Positions 8,996 through 17,314 of a stretch of DNA of 64,000 nt are shown here, piece by piece. Numbering within the stretch: the stretch's first letter is position 1; every line of letters starts with the position of its first letter. The notes under the pieces are model-generated. The model worked only from the letters and a program-made list of their open reading frames with translations, was not told the origin of the DNA and made no database searches. The DNA is from Roseibacterium elongatum DSM 19469 (GTDB taxonomy: Bacteria > Pseudomonadota > Alphaproteobacteria > Rhodobacterales > Rhodobacteraceae). The DNA lies in NCBI RefSeq assembly GCF_000590925.1, contig NZ_CP004372.1, positions 2,957,001 through 3,021,000 of the forward strand, in the 5' to 3' direction. The translations under genes were made by a program, and so were the position numbers.

Positions 8996-9475
8996 GTGCG
9001 AGACTCAATTTTCAGATATCTCCGCGCCGAAGACGGGGCGATTACGGTCGACTACACCGTCCTCAGCGCCGCCGTGGTCAGCATGACCATCGCCGCGACG
9101 GCCATTGTCACCGGTGGCATCAACAACCTGACCCAGCAGATTGACGCCGAGCTGCGCTCGCGTCAACTCAACGACAGCTATATCGCCTTCGACTCGTCGC
9201 ATTTCGAACCGCTCTACGAAAGCGGCCTTTTGACCGAAGAGCAGGCCGCGGAACTCTTCGCCATCGCCAATGCCGCCATGAACCAGGACATCATCAATGC
9301 CCTGCAGGACGGCATCCAGAAGATCGAGGACGGAACGATCACACCGCACGAGGCCGCCGAGCTTTTCGCGCTGGCCTCGGTAGCCCATCAGCGCAACATC
9401 GTGCCGGATGCCGTGCTGGAATACTATTTCGGGATTGGTGGCGCCGCGGGTGTGCAAGAGGTCGAAACCGGCTAA
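8996..9475 (+). CDS. long Flp-like (type IVb pilin-like) protein
   Basis: The N-terminus resembles a Flp/Fap pilin: a short charged leader (YLRAEDG), a possible prepilin-peptidase site G14/A15, then ITVDY with Asp at +5 in place of the usual Glu and Tyr at +6, and one hydrophobic helix to about residue 40. Ordinary Flp pilins end near 55-60 residues. This one continues to 159 with an acidic, helical tail containing two related segments, LTEEQAAELFAIANAAMNQ and ITPHEAAELFALASVAHQR. The GTG start at 8996 has GGGGAG about 11 bp upstream. No tad assembly genes are in the window. It could be a minor pilin, a pseudopilin or a membrane-anchored protein of unknown use. Confidence 0.6.
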   Translation: MRDSIFRYLRAEDGAITVDYTVLSAAVVSMTIAATAIVTGGINNLTQQIDAELRSRQLNDSYIAFDSSHFEPLYESGLLTEEQAAELFAIANAAMNQDIINALQDGIQKIEDGTITPHEAAELFALASVAHQRNIVPDAVLEYYFGIGGAAGVQEVETG

Positions 9476-9536
9476 CCCCGCGCCTTAAGCGAAACGGCTG
9501 CGCCGCCCCCCTTGGAGACGGCGCTATTGACGTGAA

Positions 9537-9560
9537 CGCGCCCGCGCGGTGGCGGGCGCG
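9537..9560. terminator. GC-rich hairpin between convergent genes
   Basis: CGCGCCCGC and GCGGGCGCG form a 9-bp stem with a 6-base loop between the Flp-like gene and the convergent ppk2 gene. It lacks a T-tract, so it is only a candidate terminator. Confidence 0.4.
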
Positions 9561-9584
9561 AGGTGGTGGGCGCCCTGGGGCCGC

Positions 9585-10589
9585 TCAGGGCCGGGCCTTG
9601 CGGGTATCGGGGTGCAGCGACGCGCCCAGAATGTGCTCGGCCTTGTGAATGACATGCCCCGCCTGCCCCACGATCAGCGGATCGGGCGCATGCGCGATGC
9701 GGAGATCCTTGTCCGGGTAGTCGAGACTGTCGAGGAAATGCAGCATGCAATTCAGGCGCGCGCGCTTCTTGTCGTCGGACTTGATGACGGTCCAGGGCGC
9801 ATCGGCCGTGTCGGTGTAGAAAAACATCGCCTCCTTCGCCTCGGTGTAGTCGTCCCACTTGTTGAGCGAGGCCTTGTCGATTGGCGACAGTTTCCACCGC
9901 TTCAGCGGGTCCGTCTCGCGCGAGGCGAAGCGGCGGCGCTGTTCCTCTTGCGTGACCGAGAACCAGTATTTGTAAAGGCGGATGCCCGAGCGTACCAGCA
10001 TACGCTCCAGATCGGGGGTCTGGCGCATGAATTCGAGGTATTCGTTCGGCTCGCAAAAGCCCATCACCCGCTCGACACCGGCGCGGTTGTACCAGGACCG
10101 GTCGTAGAACACCATTTCACCGGCCGTCGGCAGGTGCTGGATGTAGCGCTGGAAATACCATTGGCCGCGCTCTTCGTCGGTGGGCTTGTTCAACGCCACA
10201 ACGCGCGCCTCGCGCGGGTTCAGGTGCTCGTTGAAGCGTTTGATCGTGCCGCCCTTGCCCGCCGCATCGCGCCCCTCGAACAGGATGACGATCTTCTGCC
10301 CCGTCTCGGCCACCCATTTCTGCACCTTCAGCAACTCGGCCTGCAGCTTGGCTTTCTGCGCCTCGTAGCTGCGGCGGCTGAGCTTGGTCTGATATGGATA
10401 TTCACCGGTTTCGAAAGCCTGCCGGATCTCGGCCGGCGAGGGTCCCTGTGCCCCACGCCCCCGGGCGCGGACGGACGGGCCCTTGTCGGCGGTCGCACTG
10501 CTGGCCCCCTCGCCTGTCTTGGCCTGGGCGTCGGCAACGGCCGGGATCGGATCGGTCACGGTGTTCTGGTCGGCTGCGATTTCATTCAC
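9585..10589 (-). CDS. ppk2: polyphosphate kinase 2
   Basis: PPK2 moves phosphate between polyphosphate and nucleoside diphosphates or monophosphates in the cytoplasm. The 334-residue protein has the Walker A motif GRDAAGKGG at 106-114. The PPK2 lid and Walker B region FYDRSWYNRAGVE lies at 161-173, and RRRFASRETDPLKRWKLSP further on is typical of one-domain class I enzymes. The first 50 residues are low-complexity and outside the conserved core. I chose the GTG at 10589 because AAGGGACAG lies just upstream; the open frame extends further without family similarity. It is divergent from the secreted ClpP-like gene. Whether it prefers making GTP or ATP cannot be judged here. Confidence 0.92.
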   Translation of the reverse strand: MNEIAADQNTVTDPIPAVADAQAKTGEGASSATADKGPSVRARGRGAQGPSPAEIRQAFETGEYPYQTKLSRRSYEAQKAKLQAELLKVQKWVAETGQKIVILFEGRDAAGKGGTIKRFNEHLNPREARVVALNKPTDEERGQWYFQRYIQHLPTAGEMVFYDRSWYNRAGVERVMGFCEPNEYLEFMRQTPDLERMLVRSGIRLYKYWFSVTQEEQRRRFASRETDPLKRWKLSPIDKASLNKWDDYTEAKEAMFFYTDTADAPWTVIKSDDKKRARLNCMLHFLDSLDYPDKDLRIAHAPDPLIVGQAGHVIHKAEHILGASLHPDTRKARP

Positions 10590-10780
10590 GGATACTGTCC
10601 CTTCGCTACAGGCTATGCGTTCTTTTTCTGTCTTGCGATCATCGCATACACGCGATGGTTGCGCCTTGAGACATGTCAATAAACCGTCACATTCGGCATC
10701 TTGACGGAAATCATGGTGACCACACGGCGCAATCCCTAGGGTGGCAAGCGATCCATGCCGCACACAAAGGGAGGTTTCGC

Positions 10781-11950
10781 ATGGCCCGGTTTTCCCGTTT
10801 GACCCTCTGCGCCCTGCTTGGCGCCGACCTATCTGGCCTGCCTTTGCAGGCCGCCACCATCGAGACGACCGTGACGCCGGACATGGAGGAAATGGGCTGC
10901 ACCCTGCGCCTGGCGGGTGAGCTTGCCCCCGGTGATCTCGAGGCCCTTTCCGCCGTTCTCTCGGATCCGCCGCCGATGGAAGCGAGTGACAAGCAACTCC
11001 CCTTTTCGCCAGCACTGTTCTACGGCTTTCCCTACGGCACGCATCGGTTGTGCTTGAACAGTTCCGGCGGCGATATCGACCTAGCCTTGCGGATTGCCGA
11101 GGCGCTGGACCGGTTTCAGGATGAATACGGGCGCCATGGCATCCCCACGGCCGTCGCCGCGGGGGATCGGTGCGACGGGGCCTGTGGCCTGATCTTCATG
11201 GCCGGCCGCTATTCCTGGCAAAGCTACAACGAAGGCTATTGGCGCGTGGACCGCGTGCTGCATCCGCAGGGCCACCTGTCACTGCCGGCGCTGAACCTTT
11301 GGCAAACGGACAATCCCAGGATGACGTTTGCCGGGTTGTCGCGCCTCATGGCCGAACGCGCCGTGTCGATCACGCCCGGACTGCTGGCCGACATGCTGGC
11401 CTACACGGCCGACGATGTCCTGCCCGTGGACACGGTCGGGGCGGCCAGCCAGTACGCGATCGAGGTGGCCCCGATCGCGATGGCGCCGGTGCTGACACGC
11501 GATCTCGACGCGCTGCGCGCCAATGGATGCGCCAACGCTGCGCTGATGTTGCAAGGCCGGTTTTCCCTGTCGCCGCCCGACGCGCCGGACTGGGAAACGC
11601 GGGCCCTGAGCTACGAAGACCCCGACCGGGTGCTCGATTTCGTGGGCTCGGTCGGCGGGTATCCCGGACTGGGCAGCGCCCTGTCCGAACCGAGGGAGTA
11701 CAGTTGCGCGGCAGTGTCCAGCTTTCTGAGCGACGGCATGCACGAATACCTCGGCACCGACCCGGCCGTCCACGAGGATGCCTATCACCAGATGCGCGGC
11801 GACGGTTATGGCAGCCTGGGTTTTGTCGAGGGGCAAAGCGGGCTCGAGGCCTTCTCGCCCTTCGAGCCGGACTTCACCCCCGATATCGGCCCGGTCGAGA
11901 TCGGGCCGCTGCAGCTTTTGGCGCCGCAGACGCCGCTTTCCGAGCTTTGA
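10781..11950 (+). CDS. secreted protein with a ClpP/crotonase-like core (COG3904-like)
   Basis: The 389-residue protein has a signal peptide (about 1-25) and then a segment like the periplasmic COG3904 family. LCLNSSGGDIDLALRIAEAL at 90-109 corresponds to the LNSPGG turn of ClpP-fold proteins, and DRCDGACGLIFMAGR at 129-143 corresponds to the CASACALAFLGG region. The usual Ser in that second motif is Gly here, so catalysis is doubtful. Residues from about 240 on are unlike anything I recognise and include two cysteines. AAAGGGAGG lies 7 bp before the ATG at 10781. It stands alone between ppk2 and parE. Function unknown. Confidence 0.65.
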   Translation: MARFSRLTLCALLGADLSGLPLQAATIETTVTPDMEEMGCTLRLAGELAPGDLEALSAVLSDPPPMEASDKQLPFSPALFYGFPYGTHRLCLNSSGGDIDLALRIAEALDRFQDEYGRHGIPTAVAAGDRCDGACGLIFMAGRYSWQSYNEGYWRVDRVLHPQGHLSLPALNLWQTDNPRMTFAGLSRLMAERAVSITPGLLADMLAYTADDVLPVDTVGAASQYAIEVAPIAMAPVLTRDLDALRANGCANAALMLQGRFSLSPPDAPDWETRALSYEDPDRVLDFVGSVGGYPGLGSALSEPREYSCAAVSSFLSDGMHEYLGTDPAVHEDAYHQMRGDGYGSLGFVEGQSGLEAFSPFEPDFTPDIGPVEIGPLQLLAPQTPLSEL

Positions 11951-12036
11951 GACAGGCGGGGCGGCGCGGCTCTCTTTTCCCCGCCCCCCAAACCTGCCAA
12001 TATGGGGTCGAGCCTACACAAGATAGAGCAGTCCCC

Positions 12037-13998
12037 ATGCCCAACGACCTGTTGTCCGGCACGCCCGAGCCGCAAGACTATGACGCCTCCTCGATCGAAG
12101 TTCTCGAGGGGTTGGAGCCCGTTCGCAAACGCCCCGGCATGTATATCGGCGGCACGGATGAGCGCGCGCTGCATCACCTCGTGGCCGAGGTGCTCGACAA
12201 CTCGATGGACGAGGCGGTCGCCGGCCATGCCAACCGCATCGAGGTCGAGCTGCACGCGGATTACGCGGTCACGATCCGCGACAACGGGCGCGGCATCCCG
12301 GTCGATCCGCACCCGAAATTCCCCGACAAATCGGCGCTCGAGGTGATCCTGTGCACGCTGCACGCGGGCGGAAAGTTCTCGGGCAAGGCGTATCAGACCT
12401 CGGGCGGTCTGCATGGCGTGGGCGTCTCGGTGGTCAATGCCCTGTCGGATCGGCTGACGGTCGAGGTGGCGCGCAACCGCGAGCTGTTCGCGCAGGAGTT
12501 CTCGCGCGGCATCCCGCAAGGGCCCGTCGCGAAACTGGGCGCGACGGCCAACCGACGCGGCACCTCGGTCACCTTCCATGCCGATGACCAGATCTTTGGT
12601 CATCACCGGTTCAAGCCCGCGCGCCTGTTCAAGATGGTCCGCTCCAAGGCCTATCTGTTTTCGGGGGTCGAGATCCGCTGGAAATCGGCGATCGACGATG
12701 GCGAGACGCCCACCGAGGCCACGTTCCACTTTCCCGGCGGCCTCGCCGATTACCTGACCGAAACCTTGGGCAACTCCGCCACCTACACCGACGCGCCCTT
12801 TGCCGGGAAGGTCGAGTTCCAGCCCCGGTTCGGCGTGCCGGGATCGGTGGAATGGGCGATCACCTGGAGCCCCGCGCGCGACGGCTTCATCCAGTCCTAC
12901 TGCAACACCGTGCCAACACCCGAGGGCGGCACGCACGAGGCCGGGTTCTGGGCCGCGATCCTGAAGGGCATCCGCGCCTATGGCGAATTGGTCGGCAACA
13001 AGAAGGCCGGCAACATCAACCGCGACGACCTGACCTCGGGCGGTTGCGCGCTGGTGTCGTGCTTCATCGCCGAGCCGGAATTCGTCGGCCAGACCAAGGA
13101 CCGGCTGGCAACGACCGAGGCCGCGCGGCTGGTCGAGGCCAGCGTGCGCGACCATTTCGACAACTGGCTGGCGGCGAATACCAAGGCGGCCGGGTCGATC
13201 CTCGATTTCCTCGTACTGCGCGCCGAGGAACGCCTGCGCCGCCGCGCCGAGAAGGAAACCGCGCGCAAATCGGCCACCAAGCGCCTGCGCCTGCCCGGCA
13301 AGCTGGTCGATTGCTCGACCTCGGCCCGCGAGGGCACGGAACTGTTCATCGTCGAGGGCGACAGCGCGGGCGGCTCGGCCAAGATGGGCCGGGACCGCAA
13401 GACGCAGGCCCTGCTGCCGCTCAGGGGCAAGATCCTGAACGTGCTGGGCGCAGCCAGTTCGAAACTGGGCCAGAACGCCGAGATTTCCGACCTATGCCAG
13501 GCGCTTGGCGTCGGCATGGGCACCAAGTTCAACATCGAGGATCTGCGCTACGAGAAGATCATCATCATGACCGACGCCGACGTGGACGGGGCGCATATCG
13601 CCTCGCTGCTGATGACGTTTTTCTTCAGCCAGATGCGCCCGCTGATCGACAAGGGGCACCTTTACCTCGCCTGCCCGCCGCTGTTCCGCCTGACCCAAGG
13701 GGCGCGGCGTGTCTATTGCCTGGACGAGGCCGAACGCGACGCATGGCTGGAAAAGGGTCTGGGCGGCAAGGGCAAGATCGACGTCTCGCGATTCAAGGGC
13801 CTGGGCGAGATGGACGCGAAGGATTTGAAAGAGACCACGATGGACCCTGCCAGCCGCAAGCTGATCCGGGTGTCGATCGACGACGAGGTGCCGGGCGAGA
13901 CCGGCGACCTGGTGGAGCGCCTGATGGGCAAGAAGCCGGAACTGCGCTTCCAGTACATCCAGGAGAACGCGCGGTTCGTGGAAGAGTTGGATGTATAG
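12037..13998 (+). CDS. parE: DNA topoisomerase IV subunit B
   Basis: ParE is the ATPase subunit of topoisomerase IV, which unlinks replicated chromosomes. The 653-residue protein has the GHKL ATPase motifs EVLDNSMDEA at 51-60, RDNGRGIPV at 81-89 and TSGGLHGVGVSVVNAL at 121-136. The Toprim motifs are VEGDSAGGSAKMGRD and DADVDGAHI. The length (GyrB is about 800) and the sequence NVLGAASSKLGQNAEISDLC after the Toprim glutamate support ParE over GyrB. The ATG at 12037 is chosen because homology begins with DYDASSIEVLEGLEPVRKRPG. The partner parC is not in the window. Confidence 0.95.
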   Translation: MPNDLLSGTPEPQDYDASSIEVLEGLEPVRKRPGMYIGGTDERALHHLVAEVLDNSMDEAVAGHANRIEVELHADYAVTIRDNGRGIPVDPHPKFPDKSALEVILCTLHAGGKFSGKAYQTSGGLHGVGVSVVNALSDRLTVEVARNRELFAQEFSRGIPQGPVAKLGATANRRGTSVTFHADDQIFGHHRFKPARLFKMVRSKAYLFSGVEIRWKSAIDDGETPTEATFHFPGGLADYLTETLGNSATYTDAPFAGKVEFQPRFGVPGSVEWAITWSPARDGFIQSYCNTVPTPEGGTHEAGFWAAILKGIRAYGELVGNKKAGNINRDDLTSGGCALVSCFIAEPEFVGQTKDRLATTEAARLVEASVRDHFDNWLAANTKAAGSILDFLVLRAEERLRRRAEKETARKSATKRLRLPGKLVDCSTSAREGTELFIVEGDSAGGSAKMGRDRKTQALLPLRGKILNVLGAASSKLGQNAEISDLCQALGVGMGTKFNIEDLRYEKIIIMTDADVDGAHIASLLMTFFFSQMRPLIDKGHLYLACPPLFRLTQGARRVYCLDEAERDAWLEKGLGGKGKIDVSRFKGLGEMDAKDLKETTMDPASRKLIRVSIDDEVPGETGDLVERLMGKKPELRFQYIQENARFVEELDV

Positions 13999-14490
13999 AC
14001 GCGCCGAAATCGGCGCCAAGACATGACGCGGCATGGGGCAAACCCCTTGGGCAGAAGGATGAAATGAGGGGAAGGAGACTCGAATGCCAGAGTGTGTAGC
14101 AGGGAAAGGTTAAAGAAGGGTTGAGAGGCCCGCATTTTTCTTTGCGCCTGCCAATCGCGACACGAAGGTCTCGATGCGGCACGAGGGGCCAGCGCCTGCC
14201 CGCGGGGTGGCGCTGCACCCTGCGTTCTCCGCACTTTATTCCAGCCAAGTCATCGCTCCGAATGAACGACGCACCCAGCCCAGACAAAGCGCCAGCCCGA
14301 TGGGGCGGGCAGGCGCTGGCCGGGCACCTGCGGTGCTGTTCCGGCTGGGTCCATTGAAAAAAACTGTCTAGAAGCAGGTCATCGGCAAATTATTGCATTT
14401 ACCACAACCCTGCGCCCATCCGCCGCCACGGTCCCGCTTGACCCACCCTGCCCCAAGGACAACACTCTGCCCTGACGGAGGGACAAGCCA
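13999..14490. other. 492-bp gene-free stretch after parE
   Basis: No credible gene is visible on either strand. The middle of the stretch contains a 17-bp perfect inverted repeat and nested hairpins (described as a separate repeat). The right end, from about 14350, is AT-rich and should contain the promoter of the DUF5765 gene. That gene has its own ribosome binding site, GGAGGGA, before 14491. Confidence 0.6.
14187..14350. repeat. structured element with long inverted repeat
   Basis: GGCCAGCGCCTGCCCGC at 14187-14203 is the exact reverse complement of 14305-14321, with 101 bases between. A second pair, ACCCAGCC at 14273-14280 and GGCTGGGT at 14343-14350, crosses the first, so both together would form a pseudoknot or alternative folds. 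Each long arm can also fold locally: CAGCGCC 14190-14196 with GGCGCTG 14209-14215, and AGCGCC 14288-14293 with GGCGCT 14312-14317. It could be a non-coding RNA, a small non-autonomous repeat or a transcript-end structure. Confidence 0.5.
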
Positions 14491-15195
14491 ATGTGCTGGA
14501 GCGAAGGGGCGAGCCTCGCCATGGTTGGCGTGGGCGCGGTGGCGACCGTGGTCACGATCAAGCGCGGCGACCCGATGGCCATCCCGGTCACGCTGGCCTT
14601 TTTCGCCGCGATGGAGGCGTTGCAGGTCTGGGGCTACCACGTGATCGACCAATGTGGCACGCCCTCGAACCGTTGGGCGACGATCCTGTCCTGGGTGCAT
14701 ATCTCGCTGCAACCGATCTTCATCAACGCCTTTGCCATGGCCATCGCCGCGCCCATGCTATCGCGGCGCGCGCAGGTCGCCGTGCTGGCGGCGGCGGGGG
14801 TGGCCTCGGTCCTGCTGCTGGCGCGGATGGTGCCGCTGGACTGGGCCGGGATGTGCCGGCCGGGCACCGTCTTGTGCGGGGCCGAGTGGTGCACGATCAC
14901 CGGCACCTGGCACCTGGCCTGGGACATGCCGTTGAATGATCTGGCCTCGCGTCTTCTGGGCGTCGAGATGCCGGGGGGCTGGACCTATCCCGACTACATG
15001 CTGGCGGTGTTCGTGTTGCCGCTGGTCTATGGGGCCTGGCGTCTGGTGATCATCCACCTTGTTCTGGGGCCGGTCCTGGCCATCGCACTGACCGACATGC
15101 CCAACGAAATGCCGGCGGTCTGGTGCCTGTTCTCGATCGGTCTGGTCCTCATCGCGCTCAGCCCGCTGGTGCGCCGGCAGGTCGCCCCGGCCTGA
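14491..15195 (+). CDS. DUF5765 family membrane protein
   Basis: The 234-residue protein has six or seven hydrophobic segments and the family opening MCWSEGASLAMVGVG. The central loop between membrane helices contains several cysteines (MCRPGTVLCGAEWCTITGTW), which could form disulfides or bind a ligand outside the cytoplasm. GACGGAGGGACAAGCCA immediately precedes the ATG. I recognise the family only as DUF5765; no function is known to me. Confidence 0.75.
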   Translation: MCWSEGASLAMVGVGAVATVVTIKRGDPMAIPVTLAFFAAMEALQVWGYHVIDQCGTPSNRWATILSWVHISLQPIFINAFAMAIAAPMLSRRAQVAVLAAAGVASVLLLARMVPLDWAGMCRPGTVLCGAEWCTITGTWHLAWDMPLNDLASRLLGVEMPGGWTYPDYMLAVFVLPLVYGAWRLVIIHLVLGPVLAIALTDMPNEMPAVWCLFSIGLVLIALSPLVRRQVAPA

Positions 15196-15226
15196 GCGGC
15201 GACACGCGGCCCGCCGGGGCCTCGGA

Positions 15227-15631
15227 TCACCTCTGATTGGCCTCGAGAAAGGAGATCAGGTCGAGCACCTCGGCAGATGTCACGACGGTCTGGCCGCCCT
15301 CGCTGCGCAGCACCTCGGACATCTCGGAAAAGACGAAGCCGAACAGCGGCATGTCCCCCCCGTGGCTGAGGATCGGGTCGCGCCCGTCGATGCGCCAGGC
15401 CACGCCCGCGCGCGGGAACGTCCCGTCATAACGCGCCGCAATGCCCGTCAGGTCAGGCGGCGAGACCAGAAGGACCTCGGCCATCGGCCCGTCGCCGCGC
15501 AGGCCCGCGCCGTGGCAGACCGCGCAGTGTTCGGCGTAAAGACGCGCGCCCCGCTCGGCATCCTGCGCAAGGGCCGGCGCGCCGAGGCTGAGCATGGCCG
15601 TTCCCGCGGCCACGGCAAATCGCGCGCTCAT
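15227..15631 (-). CDS. small periplasmic cytochrome c (second of a tandem pair)
   Basis: The 134-residue protein has a signal peptide ending near APALAQ and one haem-c site, CAVCH, in HCAVCHGAGLRGDGPMAE. The segment RIDGRDPILSHGGDMPLFG may supply the distal methionine ligand. Its start overlaps the stop of the upstream cytochrome gene in an ATGA arrangement, so the two are translated together. It is clearly a paralogue of its neighbour. Likely role: electron carrier or subunit of an oxidoreductase in the periplasm; no oxidase genes are adjacent. Confidence 0.85.
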   Translation of the reverse strand: MSARFAVAAGTAMLSLGAPALAQDAERGARLYAEHCAVCHGAGLRGDGPMAEVLLVSPPDLTGIAARYDGTFPRAGVAWRIDGRDPILSHGGDMPLFGFVFSEMSEVLRSEGGQTVVTSAEVLDLISFLEANQR

Positions 15632-16029
15632 TCCTGGATCTCCAGCAAATAGGCCACCAGATCGGCGATGGGCCGGGCCACCATCACCGGCTGACCCGCC
15701 GCGGTGGCCAGCGCCACATCGGGCCCCTGCCCCTCGAACCAGCGGCCGAAGATCGGCATGTCGCCGCCATGGGCCAGGATCGGATCGCGCCCGTCGATCT
15801 GGCGCACCACCCGCAGCGTGGGAAAGCTGCCGCCGTTGCGAAGGCTCAACTCGGTCAGGACGGTCGGCTGGATGGTCAGCAACTCGGCCATGCGTCCGTC
15901 GCCCTGACCGCTTTCGCCATGACAGGCCGCGCAATAGGCCTGATACAGCAAAGCCCCTTCGCCGGCGTCCTGGGCCGTGGCGCCCCCCGCGGCAAGGGCC
16001 AGCGCAGCGGCCATCATCAGCGGTTTCAT
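15628..16029 (-). CDS. small periplasmic cytochrome c (first of a tandem pair)
   Basis: The 133-residue protein has a signal peptide (ending GGATAQ) and a single haem site, CAACH, in AYCAACHGESGQGDGRMAE. RQIDGRDPILAHGGDMPIFG parallels the downstream paralogue almost word for word. GAAGGAGATC is a strong ribosome binding site just before the ATG at 16029. The pair is isolated between convergent and divergent neighbours, so it forms its own two-gene operon. Its redox partner is unknown. Confidence 0.86.
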   Translation of the reverse strand: MKPLMMAAALALAAGGATAQDAGEGALLYQAYCAACHGESGQGDGRMAELLTIQPTVLTELSLRNGGSFPTLRVVRQIDGRDPILAHGGDMPIFGRWFEGQGPDVALATAAGQPVMVARPIADLVAYLLEIQE

Positions 16030-16167
16030 GATCGGATCTCCTTCGCTTTGCGCAGCGCCCCCGTGGCGACGCCATCCTGTAGGCCCCATCGTCGCCGTGC
16101 CGGGGTCGGTGTCAAGCCTGACGATGCCCCCTCGACATGGCGGGCCAAGCGCGCAAACCTGCGCGTG

Positions 16168-16854
16168 ATGAAACGGTTCACGATCTTGCTGCTGTGCCTT
16201 GGGCTGATGGCCTGCGGACGCCCCCTGACCGAGGGCGAACGCGCCTATATGGCCGAATTGCAGGGCAGCACCTTCGCCGCCGCGCCGGTCCGCATCGTCG
16301 AGAACCCTTTGGTCGGCCTGGGGGTACAGTCCTATCCCGCGCGCCCGCAGGTGACCTGCCGCGAACGGCTCTATCCGCCGCCCGAGACCGATATCGTCAG
16401 CGGACGCACGGGCGGGATCGCCCTGTTCAACACGCTCCATGTCCGCGAGGATATCTTTCTCGAGGATTATGTCGGCCAGCGGAACGGACGGCGCAGTCTG
16501 GCCGCCGCGATGTTCATTGCCCATGAGATGACCCATGTCTGGCAATGGCAGAACCGCGCGGTCACCGGATATCACCCGTTTCGCGCCTTTGCCGAACACG
16601 CCCGGATCGAGGACCCCTATCTGTTCGACCCCGACGATACGCGCCGGTTCCTCGACTATGGCTATGAGCAACAGGCATCTCTTGTAGAAGAATATGTCTG
16701 TTGTCGCGCGGTTGACCCGCAAGGCGCCCGCAGCGTGCGGCTGGAACGGTTGCTGGGCCAGGTGATGCCGGTCACGCCGCTGCAATCGCGCGCCGACGAT
16801 ATCGAAGAGGTCATCCCCTGGGACGGAGCCGATCTGATTGGCATCTGCTCGTGA
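16168..16854 (+). CDS. lipoprotein with an HExxH motif
   Basis: A lipoprotein signal (MKRFTILLLCLGLMACG, lipid-linked Cys at 16) is followed by a 210-residue domain containing FIAHEMTHVWQWQNR. The HEMTH at 119-123 is a zincin-type HExxH site. A glutamate in EQQASLVEEYVCCR, about 50 residues later, could be the third ligand, as in gluzincins. It resembles VgrG-related or DUF4157-like putative metallopeptidases only in this motif. The next gene starts 16 bp downstream on the same strand. Function is inferred as a cell-envelope metalloprotease or a zinc-binding protein. Confidence 0.7.
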   Translation: MKRFTILLLCLGLMACGRPLTEGERAYMAELQGSTFAAAPVRIVENPLVGLGVQSYPARPQVTCRERLYPPPETDIVSGRTGGIALFNTLHVREDIFLEDYVGQRNGRRSLAAAMFIAHEMTHVWQWQNRAVTGYHPFRAFAEHARIEDPYLFDPDDTRRFLDYGYEQQASLVEEYVCCRAVDPQGARSVRLERLLGQVMPVTPLQSRADDIEEVIPWDGADLIGICS

Positions 16855-16870
16855 AAAGGACCGCCGTTCA

Positions 16871-17314
16871 ATGCCCCATCAGGCCGTGATCATGTTGCTT
16901 GCCGGTATCGGCATTCCGTTGCTGGCGGCGCTGAACGCGCGGCTCGGGGCGAATATCGGCTCGCCGGCCGCGGCGGCGGTGGTGCTGTTCGTCGTGGCCT
17001 TTGCGGCGGCGGTTCTGGTGACGCTGATCACGGGCATGGGGGCCGTGCGCGCCCTGCCAGGGCAACCCTGGCACCTGTTCACCGCAGGGCTGTTCGTGGC
17101 CTTTTACGTGCTGAGCATCACTTGGGTGGCCCCGACCTTCGGCGTGGGCAACGCGGTGTTTTTCGTTCTGCTGGGGCAATTGGTGTCCGCCGCCGCGATC
17201 GACCATTTCGGCCTGTTCGGCGCGCAGGTCACGCCGGTCTCACTCACCCGCATGCTGGGCATCTTGGCCATGGCAGTGGGCGTTGCGATTACGCAACTGG
17301 CGCCGCGCGGCTAG
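16871..17314 (+). CDS. DMT family protein (DUF606/YdcZ-like)
   Basis: The 147-residue protein has about five membrane segments and the half-size drug/metabolite transporter layout of the DUF606 (YdcZ) family: GIGIPLLAALNARLGANIGSP at the start, and a C-terminal LTRMLGILAMAVGVAI typical of these proteins. GAAAAGGA precedes the ATG. The gene follows the HExxH lipoprotein by 16 bp and its last bases overlap the end of the convergent ABC-F gene. Substrate unknown; such short proteins work as dimers. Confidence 0.8.
   Translation: MPHQAVIMLLAGIGIPLLAALNARLGANIGSPAAAAVVLFVVAFAAAVLVTLITGMGAVRALPGQPWHLFTAGLFVAFYVLSITWVAPTFGVGNAVFFVLLGQLVSAAAIDHFGLFGAQVTPVSLTRMLGILAMAVGVAITQLAPRG

Noticed and set aside
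14121..14357. 78-codon frame in the gap after parE
   Set aside because: No ribosome binding site, Arg/Pro/Ser-rich antisense-like composition, and it runs through the inverted repeat.
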